Positions 52,284 through 62,429 of a stretch of DNA of 64,000 nt are shown here, piece by piece (positions within the stretch are counted from its first letter, which is position 1; the number at the start of each line of letters is the position of its first letter). A program made the position numbers and the translations under genes. The notes beneath the pieces were generated by a model. The model did no database searches, was not told the origin of the DNA, and saw nothing but the letters and a program-made list of their open reading frames with translations. Source of the stretch: Tremella fuciformis (lineage: Eukaryota; Basidiomycota; Tremellomycetes; Tremellales; Tremellaceae); the NCBI GenBank assembly GCA_032768795.1, contig CP136493.1, positions 1,054,001 to 1,118,000 on the forward strand, read 5' to 3'.

Positions 52284-52596
52284 TCTCGAGACTAATCAGT
52301 TACAGTAAGTAGAGCTTGTACGTTGGATCAGTTAAAGCGGGTGGCAAATTGGCGGACCCGTCCAGTTCTCTTGGCCGCTAATGTAGCAAGGGCGAACCCA
52401 GCCAATAAACCGTGCCCAAGAACAACTTTGCCCTTCGAAGATCCATTACCTCATATTGTTCGGGACCTGCCAAGTGAAAGCCGAAGAGCCAAGTGAGAGG
52501 AAGGCGGGATGGCGAAGCATTGCCGCGTCGCGCTTCTGTACAGTGGAGCTGCATGCCCCATCTAGATGCCCAAAGATGACTGAAATGCTAAAATCA
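52284..52596. other. Intergenic region
   Basis: About 310 bp between family member 7 and the O-fucosyltransferase-like gene, both on the minus strand. Nothing recognised. Confidence 0.35.
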
Positions 52597-54257
52597 TTAC
52601 CAAAATTGCGTCAGATCGGGGTGTATCCCATCCCTCTGTCGCAGGAGCACAATGTTGCTCGATGTCGTTGAAAACTGCGACGTCAGCCCAATCCGGCCTT
52701 CTGTCCGCGCAGCTCACCCCATTGCCCACAAACACGCCGGCGCGTCTGGCAATCTCCATGTCAACTGCGACGCCAAGCTCGCGGTCCTTCCATCCAGGGT
52801 AAACGTCTCGCTTGCCAATCCAGACCCTATCCCATCCTTCTGACTGAAGCCACATGCGGACTTCTTCGGCCCAGTCATCCTCGCCGTCGCTGAGAATGTA
52901 CAGCACGCGTAATAGCGGGTGATTTTTCCTCATTCTCCGCGCGCGAGCGATGATGTCGAGGACCTCGGGAAGACATTTGGCTCGATACAGACCCATACGG
53001 GTCGCTTCGACCATATCGTTGGGTGGTGGGACGTTTTCATTTCCAGGTAGTCGGGGAAGCTTGTTGAAGGAAACGAACGGTCTGACGGTCAGATATATTC
53101 TGTTTGCTGCATACCAACTCACGCTGCCCGTTCTCCCTTCTCCGTGCACGTTTGCTCCCACTCCCTGCCTCTGCGCAGATGCAACGCCAAGACATGCTTC
53201 CACATGTGTGTCCTAACTACTGCATCCGACGTCGGATGCGCTATGCGCTCCAGGTCATATGGGGCTGTTTCTGGTGCCAACTCCGGGAGGACTTCATTCA
53301 GGATGGACAGCACCGATGGGGAGAAGGTGAAATGCTTCATGACCGGGGAGCGAATGAACGAATCGTACAGCTCCAGCGGAGCTTTCGAGTCAAAGAAGCT
53401 GCCCGTCAGCGAATTGATTGGATCAGATGATTAGGCTGACTCGTCGTCAAAGGGCTCGCCCCGTATCCTGATGCAGCTCTCATCGCTACCAGCCAGCAAG
53501 ACCTGCATTTGGTGTATGCGGTCCTGGCCATTGGCAACAAGATCGAGATTCCCATTCGGCGTCTCCTCTGTCTTGCGCGTATACGTGACCTCACGCCAGG
53601 ACGAACACTGCTGGCGGTAATATGATGCCCTGTCGCTCAGCCCTGTCTCCGGGTTTCAGACTCGAGCTAGGGCGGGGTGACTCACGGTACCGCCCTCGGA
53701 GATCCATAGTAGCGTTCAAAGCCGCTGACTACGGTCGAGATATATGCCGAAAGGGGGATGTTGGCCGACCGCCAAGGCCAGCGAGTCAAGACGAACGGCA
53801 AGCTCTTCCATGTCAGTACCAGTCGCGCATGTGACCCTCTCCATCAGGGAACGGGGGGGCTTACCGTCTTGTCCTCGACGAAGGGCTCAAATGCCAGGCT
53901 GCGATTGCCCAAGAGGGCCAAGTGGTGCTGCAGCAGCACGCGCTGGAGCTGGTGATTGAAGCCCGTACCCTGCGGCACGTCAAACTTGACATACCGCCCG
54001 CTGCGCCCTTCGGCCTCCCCGAGCGCGGCGCCATGCTCGACCGTCCATTCCGCGCGATACGAGGGCGGAAAGGGCGGACTGGGTCGCCAGAGGACTCCAA
54101 AGACGATCAGGAAGAGGACGGCGAGGATGCGGTACTGCGGTCGCCGTAGGAGAGACGAGGCAGACGAGGAAGGGCGGAAGGACCCGGCTGAGCGCGAGAG
54201 GGACGAGGTGTCGAGGGTGATGGGCGGGCCGAGGGGGTTGGGAAAGGTGATCCTCAT
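52597..54257 (-). CDS. O-fucosyltransferase-like membrane glycosyltransferase
   Basis: Type II Golgi-type protein. ATG 54257; cytoplasmic Ser-rich start, then a membrane segment (YRILAVLFLIVFGVLWR). The GDP-fucose site region is VPQGTGFNHQLQRVLLQHHLAL. After several introns come a Cys-containing region (SCIRIRGEPFDDE), FIRSPVMKHFTFSPSVLSIL, and THMWKHVLALHLRRGREWE, with the Arg of the HxRxG-type motif. The C-terminal part has DMEIARRAGVFVGNG joined by an intron (GTGAGC...GACGTCGCAG) to FSTTSSNIVLLRQRDG, the typical family end. Stop at 52597. The acceptor could be protein or glycan; this is inferred from the fold motifs. Copia element 2 lies 146 bp upstream of the start. Confidence 0.78.
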
Positions 54258-54403
54258 CTCGGATCGGGCTCGCGGGCGGGACGAGGTGGATGGGCTGGGT
54301 GCTGTCTAAAGGCAGAGTATCACCTTTGACGCGACGATGGTGGTATGAGTAGCTGCGCGGGGAAACAAAATGAGAAGGAGACAGACGCGTGCCCGCCGCC
54401 GCC

Positions 54404-54520
54404 TGTTAGCGGTGCCGCCACCTCGAGTCATAGGGTAATTACCGAGAAACTCCGTCAGCTAGTAGGACCCATTACCATCTCGTAGGATATGTCGGATGCG
54501 ACTCATATCTCACGACAACA
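54404..54520 (+). repeat. 5' LTR of copia element 2
   Basis: 117 bp, TG...CA ends; same sequence as 59783-59899 as far as can be read. Confidence 0.95.
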
Positions 54521-54534
54521 GATTAAAAGTCCCA
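54521..54534 (+). promoter_or_regulatory. Primer-binding site of copia element 2
   Basis: GATTAAAAGTCCCA, identical to the site in element 1 although the LTRs differ. Fits the anticodon arm of tRNA-Lys(UUU) rather than a tRNA 3' end. Confidence 0.6.
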
Positions 54535-55310
54535 CGTACTCGATCGTGACTAGGCCGGCAGCAACAGCCAGGATAACACAAAGCAAGGCCTTGGCTCAGC
54601 GGTTTAACAGCCGTCACCCCAAGGTCTGGATTCTTCTTGGCTGTGTGGGCCAGTACGGGACGTGTGCTTAATTGGGTGACTCCATTTTGCGCCGCCTGCG
54701 CTGTGTTTCCCCGGTTAGGTTTACTATTAATCTGTGGTCCCCAGTACCTATTTGGCGCTGGTTTGCCCGATTAGTAGAGGGTCTAGTCAGTCAGTCGGTT
54801 CGAGTACCACGAGGTGCGGCATAGCGGGCATTCGACAACGTCGATCGTCAGACCCGTGCAACTTCATCGTCTCGGTATTCTCTATCCGACAGACCGAGAC
54901 GACGGAACGCCTTGTTCAATCCGTCACGTCCTGGAGGGCGGTTTTGCCTTGGACGGTTGTCCTGGAGGGCAGGTTTTTTGCCTTGGACACGGAGGACGGA
55001 GAACTGGAAGGGCGCGCCTTGTTTAACCGGAAAGCCCACCACTCTTGGGCGGGAGAACTGAAGGGCGGGAGTAACGCTCTGCACCGTGCAGGTGTAGGAG
55101 AAGCGGGCAGTCTAGCTTCGGCTCAGACGTAGACATTGTCTTCGGACGGTGTGGAAATCCAGATTATCACTGGTGGCGTGCACGGAGAGGCCCTTGGTGC
55201 ACGTCTTGCGTACGATAAGTCCTCTCCGAGAGTTTTATCACTCTGTTTAAGGCTGTTGCTGAATTCGCAACGGATAAGGCCTTGGTCGTCATCACCTATT
55301 CTACGGCACG

Positions 55311-58300
55311 ATGAACGACAATTTCACTTCAACCACCACTGCCGCCCAGGCAATTCCTTTCCTCTCGACACCCCGCGGTTACTTCAAATGGCGCTTTGCT
55401 GTCCGCCTTGACCTCACTACGGCGGGATGCATTGGCATCATTGAAGGTACGGATGTTGAACCGTACAGGACGGGTGGAGCTGGAGGAGTGCCAGTGCGCA
55501 CGGCGCGTGCTGGGTCAGTAGCACCTGAGGGAGACACGAGTCTCACAGGTGGCGTGCTGGGCACCGCAGAGCTCAAGCGGTGGGAGGAGTGGAGGAAGCG
55601 GGAATACTATGCGCAAGGTGTCATCCTACGCAGGTTAGACCCGGGGATTCAGATGGAGATCTCAGAGATGAAGTCGGCCAAGGAGATGTGGGACTGGCTG
55701 GAACGGGACATGAAGCGCGAGGACCCCGCATACAAGGCATCCACCGATGATGCTCTACGCGCTATCCGCCTTCCCGCCAACGCCACTGTCAAAGATCACG
55801 CCGATCATCTCAACAAGTTCAACTCTCTTTTCTTCGAATCTCAACAAGCCGGTAACAAGTACGAGGACTCCACCCGCGCTCTTATCTTTCTCAATACTCT
55901 TGTCAACAACCCACGTTGGGACATCCCTATCCAATTGCTCGAGTCATCACCCCTTTACGAGCAAAGCTGGTCGGAAGTCCGACAATTCTATCAAACCCAA
56001 GTATCACGGTGGGAGGCCAAAGGTCTACCGTGGAAGGAGGCTCAGCCTGCAGCTCAACTGAACGCTGCGGAGAAGGGCGAGCGGATCTCCTTGGAGAAGG
56101 GTGCGAAGAAGGGTGGCTGGAAAGCCAAGAGTGGAGGAAAGGGCACGAAGCTGGTGTGCTGGATGTGCAACAAGGAAGGACATCTCAAGCGAGACTGTCC
56201 AGAGAAGACAGGCGTCCGAGGGAGCAGCAAGGTGACCAAGGGTAGAGGAGAGAAGCAGCAGGATGGTGAAGAAGACCGACTAGTCAACTTCTTTGCCGGC
56301 GCTACCTTCTCGGAACAGGCCCTTGCCTCGACCTCCTCAACGCCAGAATTCCTTGTCGATAGTGGATGCACGCACCATGTGTCCCCGTACAAGCATTTGT
56401 TCACCAACCTCAGACCTCTGAAAGAGTCTGTTGTATTTCATGTCCCTGGTGGTCACCAATTCACGGCAACCATGACAGGCGACATTGTCATCACCACATC
56501 CTCCGGACACAAGATCAAGCTGCTCGATGTCTATTATCATCCTCAGACAACGAAGAACATGCTTTCAGCCTATACCCTTATCGACAAAGGCTGGAGTGTC
56601 AAGCTTAAGGAGGAGACCGTGGAGGTGGGACCTATCAAGGTCAAGGGGACACGGCGAGGAAATTTGCTGTGGGTCAAGCTCGGTGCAGTACGCCACACAG
56701 AGCTTGAGGATCCAGTGAAGTTGGATGTGAGGGAGATCAACGCTCTCACTGTCCGTGAAAGCCCACTGGAGGAGGAGCACAAGCGTCTAGGACATATTGG
56801 ACGAGAGAAGCTCCTGAAGCTGGCCGGTGATGGCCATCTACGGTATTCTAAGGAGGAGTTGGAGAAGGACAAGTTCAGGCTGGATGACTGCGACGCTTGT
56901 CAAGCTCGGAAAACAACTCGACCTCCAAAGAATGGTGAAAGCCCTCGAGGGCAGTCGGACTGCGAGGTCATACATATTGACATTGCTGGTCCTATGGACC
57001 CCTCGAAAACAGGCTTTCGGTATTACCTTGGTATCATTGATGATCACTCAAAGATCAACAATGTGGTTCCCCTCGTCAACAAGCAGAACGTCTTCTTCCA
57101 CGTCATCAACTTTGTCAATAGGATTGAGCGGCAGACTGGTCACAAAGTCAAGTTCATCAGGACAGATGGTGGCGAGGAGTTCAAAAGCGACAAAGCTTTA
57201 GTATTCTATCATCAGACTGGCATCATTCACCAAATCTCGCCACGGTATACACCTGAACTCAACGGAGTGGCAGAAAGGTTCAACAGAACGGTGAAGGAGA
57301 TGATAGGAGCGATGCTTTCCTCGGCAAATCTTGGACATGAGTACTGGGATTACGCAGCCAAGTACACCTCGGTGATGCTCATGAAGACGGCATGGGGAGG
57401 AGACGGCGTCAATGCTTGGACAAAATTCACTGGAAGAAGTCCAAACCTGGCGCACACTCTCATGTTTGGCGAGCTGGTCTTTGCTCAGATCCCAGCAGAG
57501 ATCAGGAAGAAGGCAAGACTGGATACGGACAAGGGAGAACTGGCACGGGTAATGGGGTTGGAGATACAGCGGAGCGGCTGGTTGGTGAGGATGGAGGGAG
57601 ATGGGCAGCTGCACATCAGTCGTGACGTCAAGAGCGCATCTGGACACCCTCTCACACCGGACAACACCATCGTTCCAATTGATACACCGCAACAACCCCC
57701 GGCAGTCACGGCAGAAACAGTTCCTCCGGCACCGGCTGCCATTGCACCAATATCCATGGCACAAGTCCGACCAGTACAAGCGGCTGCAGACATTCCAAGT
57801 CAGGAAGAAGCTGCTCGGGAACCAGAGAGGAGAGAGGAAGTGTCCGTGCAGGAGAAGGAGGGAGAGCAACAACAGGTGGAAAGGGTCTTGGAGCAAGCAT
57901 TGCCAGTCAATGCTGCTCAGGAAACAACGACACCCGATTCACTGCTGGACACCCTCCCTGTACCGACACCGCCTGAAGCTGTGCCACCACCCATGCCAGT
58001 GAGGCGCAGCAACCGTGTTGCAGAAAGGGTAACCTCTGTTCACCAGGCAAACCTAATGCAGGCATGGCACGGAGAGGATGCAAGGGGAGCATACCTGGCA
58101 TCCGAGACAAGGCTAGAGGAGGACACATCCTCGGGAGAATCAGAGCCTCCAACAGCACGAGAGGCACTGATGGGCAAGGATCGGGATAGCTGGAAGGCAG
58201 CAATGCTGAGGGAGCTCGACAACATTGAGTCAAAAGGGACTTGGGTCGAGGTGATGCTCCCACCTGGTCGGAAGGCCATAGCATCTCGATGGGTTTTTGC

Positions 58301-59714
58301 TCGAAAGTACGATGCGGATGGCAAGGTCATCAAGCACAAGGCGCGCATCGTGGCAAAAGGCTTCTCTCAACAGCCTGGGGTTGACTACGAGTTGACCTAT
58401 GCACCCGTAGGACGGATGGCAAGTCTACGGCTTCTCCTTACTTTGGCGGCAACACTGGGTCTCAAGTTACGCCAAGCAGACGTCGAGGGAGCATATCTGA
58501 ATGCAGACCTAGACGAGGAGATTTACATGGAGCACCCCGACGCAGTGGTCAAGAAACGACAGGGGACAGTGCTCCGCCTTCTCAAGTCACTGTACGGGCT
58601 CAAGCAATCTGCAAGAGTCTGGTGGCTGGAACTCGGCAAAGCTCTGCACGGGCTAGGGTTCAAGAGGCTTGAGGGAGACTGGGGCATGTACTACAGGCCT
58701 GGCGGAAAGCATGGTGGACCAATGCTTATCCTTGCCTATGTGGACGACATGGTGATGGCGGGAAGAAGTGACAAGGAGATTGATGTGGTCATGGCGGCAT
58801 TGAAGAAGCAATGGGTGATGACGGAGATTGGCGAGATGAGCCAGATCTTAGGACTCAAGATTGTTCGAGACCAAGCAAAACGAGTCATTCACCTTTCTCA
58901 GCCGGCATACATCGACAAGGTTGCTCTACGGTTTCCCGGACATTCTCATCACAAGTCACTGGTAGTCCCACTGCCTACGCATAGGGACGGTCAACCAGCA
59001 GTCACCGCACACGACAAGGCAGCCCCTCTCTCGCCCTTTCAAGCAGTGGTCGGATGCTTGATGTGGATTGCAGCATCCACCCGACCAGATATCAGCTTTG
59101 CAACCAACTACTTGGCACGGTACAGCTCAGCACCACTGGAGTCACACTGGCGACTAGCAATGCGCGTAGTTGCCTATTTAGCCAAGACACGCACTCACGG
59201 GCTGGTCCTCGGAGGAGCAAGCATGAGTGGCGTTGAGGGATGGGTGGACTCCGACTTTGCTGGATGTGTGGTCACACGGAGATCCACAACGGGCTATATG
59301 TTCAAGGTGTGCGGATCAGCAATCAGCTGGATATCAAAGAGACAAGCGACGGTTTCAACATCAACGCTGGAGGCGGAATATGTTGCGATGGCGGAGGCAG
59401 CCAAGGAGGCAAAGTGGTTGAGCGGGTTGATGGAAGAGATAGGCTGGAAAAGGAGGCCGACAACTCTCTACTGTGACAACCAAGGCGCTCTCACTCTTGC
59501 GGAAAATCCTGGGATTCACGCACGCACAAAGCATATTGAAGTCCGACATCACTTCATACGAGAACAGGTGGAACGAGGAGAGATCAGATTGATCTATGTC
59601 CAGAGCGCAAACCAGCATGCCGACATCCTCACCAAAGCCTTACCGGGTCCGCGGCTCCTGAAGAACAGAGAGGATCTGCGGATAGAGGGAATTTGGACGG
59701 AGCAGGATGGGTAA
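55311..59714 (+). CDS. Copia gag-pol polyprotein, element 2
   Basis: 1467 residues from ATG 55311. Gag with zinc knuckle CWMCNKEGHLKRDC, protease LVDSGCTHHVS, GAG-pre-integrase HKRLGHIGREKLLKL, integrase with Asp (IHIDIAGPM), Asp (RTDGGEEF) and Glu (ELNGVAERFNRTVKEM), a Pro/Glu-rich linker, reverse transcriptase with YVDDMVMAG, and RNase H with VDSDFAGC, EAEYVAM and RTKHIEVRHHFIRE. All catalytic residues are present and no frameshift is seen. It ends 68 bp before the 3' LTR, unlike element 1. A leader of about 790 bp lies between the 5' LTR and the ATG. Confidence 0.95.
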   Translation: MNDNFTSTTTAAQAIPFLSTPRGYFKWRFAVRLDLTTAGCIGIIEGTDVEPYRTGGAGGVPVRTARAGSVAPEGDTSLTGGVLGTAELKRWEEWRKREYYAQGVILRRLDPGIQMEISEMKSAKEMWDWLERDMKREDPAYKASTDDALRAIRLPANATVKDHADHLNKFNSLFFESQQAGNKYEDSTRALIFLNTLVNNPRWDIPIQLLESSPLYEQSWSEVRQFYQTQVSRWEAKGLPWKEAQPAAQLNAAEKGERISLEKGAKKGGWKAKSGGKGTKLVCWMCNKEGHLKRDCPEKTGVRGSSKVTKGRGEKQQDGEEDRLVNFFAGATFSEQALASTSSTPEFLVDSGCTHHVSPYKHLFTNLRPLKESVVFHVPGGHQFTATMTGDIVITTSSGHKIKLLDVYYHPQTTKNMLSAYTLIDKGWSVKLKEETVEVGPIKVKGTRRGNLLWVKLGAVRHTELEDPVKLDVREINALTVRESPLEEEHKRLGHIGREKLLKLAGDGHLRYSKEELEKDKFRLDDCDACQARKTTRPPKNGESPRGQSDCEVIHIDIAGPMDPSKTGFRYYLGIIDDHSKINNVVPLVNKQNVFFHVINFVNRIERQTGHKVKFIRTDGGEEFKSDKALVFYHQTGIIHQISPRYTPELNGVAERFNRTVKEMIGAMLSSANLGHEYWDYAAKYTSVMLMKTAWGGDGVNAWTKFTGRSPNLAHTLMFGELVFAQIPAEIRKKARLDTDKGELARVMGLEIQRSGWLVRMEGDGQLHISRDVKSASGHPLTPDNTIVPIDTPQQPPAVTAETVPPAPAAIAPISMAQVRPVQAAADIPSQEEAAREPERREEVSVQEKEGEQQQVERVLEQALPVNAAQETTTPDSLLDTLPVPTPPEAVPPPMPVRRSNRVAERVTSVHQANLMQAWHGEDARGAYLASETRLEEDTSSGESEPPTAREALMGKDRDSWKAAMLRELDNIESKGTWVEVMLPPGRKAIASRWVFARKYDADGKVIKHKARIVAKGFSQQPGVDYELTYAPVGRMASLRLLLTLAATLGLKLRQADVEGAYLNADLDEEIYMEHPDAVVKKRQGTVLRLLKSLYGLKQSARVWWLELGKALHGLGFKRLEGDWGMYYRPGGKHGGPMLILAYVDDMVMAGRSDKEIDVVMAALKKQWVMTEIGEMSQILGLKIVRDQAKRVIHLSQPAYIDKVALRFPGHSHHKSLVVPLPTHRDGQPAVTAHDKAAPLSPFQAVVGCLMWIAASTRPDISFATNYLARYSSAPLESHWRLAMRVVAYLAKTRTHGLVLGGASMSGVEGWVDSDFAGCVVTRRSTTGYMFKVCGSAISWISKRQATVSTSTLEAEYVAMAEAAKEAKWLSGLMEEIGWKRRPTTLYCDNQGALTLAENPGIHARTKHIEVRHHFIREQVERGEIRLIYVQSANQHADILTKALPGPRLLKNREDLRIEGIWTEQDG

Positions 59715-59782
59715 AGGACTGGGGATAGTGAGCACGGCAGTTTGGGTAGCACTAGGAGACTCAAGAGCGGCGGCAGAGGGAG

Positions 59783-59899
59783 TGTTAGCGGTGCCGCCAC
59801 CTCGAGTCATAGGGTAATTACCGAGAAACTCCGTCAGCTAGTAGGACCCATTACCATCTCGTAGGATATGTCGGATGCGACTCATATCTCACGACAACA
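59783..59899 (+). repeat. 3' LTR of copia element 2
   Basis: 117 bp, followed by the CCGCC target copy. Confidence 0.95.
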
Positions 59900-59983
59900 C
59901 CGCCGTCCGGAGGAATTGATGCCGTAAGCCTCCTCGACTCATTAGCAGCAGGAGTATGCATGGGAGCTAGCCTAATCAGAGTC

Positions 59984-61914
59984 TCACTGGGCCCCATTGA
60001 TCGCCGTGGCACTAACAGTGGGCGCACTGACGATCGCACTAGCGCCTGTGCCAGTCATAATGGCGTTCTCCGCCGCCGCCGTCGCCGAGAAGCCCATGGA
60101 CCCCGCGGTGCTAGCATAATGCCCGAGCAGACTCTGGTCAGGCTGGACCCAGTCGTCATCGTCCCACTGAGGCGCACCATATGCCGAGGACGCAGCTGCC
60201 GAAGCGGCCGAGACGGGTGTGCTAGCCATGGCGGACGCGGCGGTGTATGGGGTCCCGCTGGCGCCGTTGACTGCTCCGGCAACTAGAGACAGGGCGTCGG
60301 CGGTATCGTCCGAAGAGGGGTCGTAGGTGGTATCCACCCCGTCTTCCGCGGTGTCGAGAGCCGAGACGATGTCCGAGCTGGTCGGGTCGACATCGGCCAG
60401 GTTCATCTGCGATGGCAAGAGTGTCTGTGCTGCGCTTGGCCTGACCGGGAGCTTGCCCATGGCAGACGAGATTTGCTGCTGGACCGGCTGTGCGACGCTT
60501 TGGGCAGAGGCGAGACCCTGCACCGCCTGAGACGGAAGCTGGCCCTGGAGACTCGAGAGATCGGGTATCGAGTGTCCCGGGAGGGAGGCGGCAGTGATGG
60601 TAGGCAAGCCCGCGGCAAGACCCAGCACCCTGCCAGCGGCGTCCAGCTGTACAGGGACCAGGTTGTCGTTGACCTTGACATACTGGATGGCGGCGGCCGG
60701 AGCCGTCTGGGCCTGCTGCATCGGGGCAGGGATGCTCTGTGCACTTTGCGGCACTTGCATGACCTGACCTGGAGTGCCCTGTGACGGGTTGGGGATGGCG
60801 AAATCTGCTTTTCCAGCCTGGTTCTGCACGCCCTTCTGCGAACCGGTCTGATCTCCGTTAGAAACGCCTTTGTCGATGATGTTGGCGATGTTTTCAATGT
60901 CGTCGTCCTGACTCGAAGCAGCGAGCACCCTGCCTTGGCCAACGTTGGCAACATAGCTGGGTGGGCTATTGGACAAGGTCGACATTGGCACACCGGAGCC
61001 TGGGGCACTGCCGAAAACCTGTGGCTGTGCGAGGAAAGCTTGACCCGGCACCGAAGCTTGCGAGACAGGCTGAGCGGCGAGTATGCCGTTGAGCGAGCCG
61101 GTCAGCCCGCCCAGCAGACCACCGAGTCCAAGTCCAGGAGCCAAGCTGTCGACCGGAGCAGTCACGCCTTGAAGTGTACCGCCAACCTGGCCGAGCAGGC
61201 CGCCGACCGTACCACCGACAGTGGGCCCCAGGATTCCTCCGACCGTGCCGAGGACAGGGGCCACGGGACCTTCGACAGCGCCGAGAAGAGGACCCGCAAC
61301 CCCACCGACTGTTCCCAGAAGGCCGCCGACGATTCCATTCACCGGTGCTGGGAGGGTGTTGGAGATCCCCTGAAGCGTGCCAGGGAGTCCGTTAGCGATC
61401 GAGCCGACGGTCCCAGGAAGGTCCGTGAGTGCGCCTTGTAGGTTCTGTGCAGAGACGGTCCCAGGGACCGAGGCCAGGTTGATTGGCACGATGCTGCCGG
61501 CCGTCGAGCCGACCAGACCCAGAGGCGTGGCACCCTGGCCGACAGAAGCCTGAGCGAGGAGTGGCGTCGCCTCGCCGACCACGGACTGAGCCGCGTCAAA
61601 GGGGGTCTGACGCTTGTCTACCCCTACTGTCAGCATCAGCACAAGTTGTGATTCGTCATTGTGTCAAGCGGCGGAACGTGAGAGAGGGACATACGCCAGA
61701 TACGCTTGTTCATGGGACCAGGCAGGTTTCGGTGACCAGCCATGCCATTAGCAGAGTGACCATGGCCCAGCAAAGGGCTGTTCACGCTTGGCGAAGCCGA
61801 TTCAAAGTCGTTTGGGTCTGGCGAGCGCGCATACTGAGCGGGCGTGGGCGCGGCCAAGGTCGACGAGGTCACAAACAGACCTGCGAGAACAACGGATCCG
61901 GTGGAGAACTTCAT
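59984..61914 (-). CDS. Secreted Gly/Ala/Ser-rich repeat protein, unknown function
   Basis: ATG 61914 starts a clear signal peptide (MKFSTGSVVLAGLFVTSSTLA, then APTPAQYARS). A short intron near 61630-61695 joins the first exon (ending GPMNKRIW) to the long second exon. Residues roughly 120-250 carry imperfect Gly-rich repeats of the form LLGxVGGxxGPxLGxVxG, hydrophobic and without Cys. The rest is Gln/Ala/Ser-rich with an acidic stretch (SSQDDDIENIANIID). There is no GPI-type tail. It may be a structural wall or extracellular-matrix protein, which is inference from composition alone. About 600 residues. Confidence 0.7.
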
Positions 61915-62429
61915 CCCGATTAAAGATTATTTGAAGATGAGTCGGAGAGATGCTAGATGTGAGGTGATTGAGAGAAAGCTCGACCGGCGAGGTGAATTTG
62001 GTAAGGCGAATAGAAGATTGAAGGTTGGAAGAAGGGCGCACAGCACCGACGAAAAATGTTAGAAAACCTGGGTTGGTCAAAGTAGACGAAGAAAAGCCAA
62101 TCGCTACCACAGGAGCCGCTTTATATCATGATTGATGTCACCTCCGTATCCAAAAGCGCGATCTCATTTCGAGTGTGCCAAAAAGGGTAAGTACCGGAAA
62201 GCGTCAATCTGCAGGATAATGTCTCGGAGCCTTGCGTTTTCCGGTCAGATTCTGAAACGCTTCCGGTCCTGTATGCATGAAAGTAGAAGCGCTTGGCTTT
62301 GTGCACCAGCGTTTTCTGTTCGCGGCTTGCAATGCTCATCATCTGGGCCGGTCGCGTTCCTAGTCAGTGACGCTATTATGGCTGTCACTGCTGCCTCGCT
62401 CAGAGGTCGTCGCATTGGTCATACCTTGG

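Larger units (their letters stand above)
54404..59899 (+). mobile_element. Ty1/copia LTR retrotransposon 2, full length
   Basis: A 5496-bp element with 117-bp LTRs (54404-54520 and 59783-59899) that read the same by eye (TGTTAGCGG...CGACAACA). The target duplication is CCGCC (54399-54403 and 59900-59904). Primer-binding site, intact gag-pol frame and purine-rich GCAGAGGGAG before the 3' LTR are all present. It inserted between the O-fucosyltransferase-like gene start and the 3' end of the secreted repeat protein gene. It is only distantly like element 1 (different LTRs, different gag). Confidence 0.95.
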
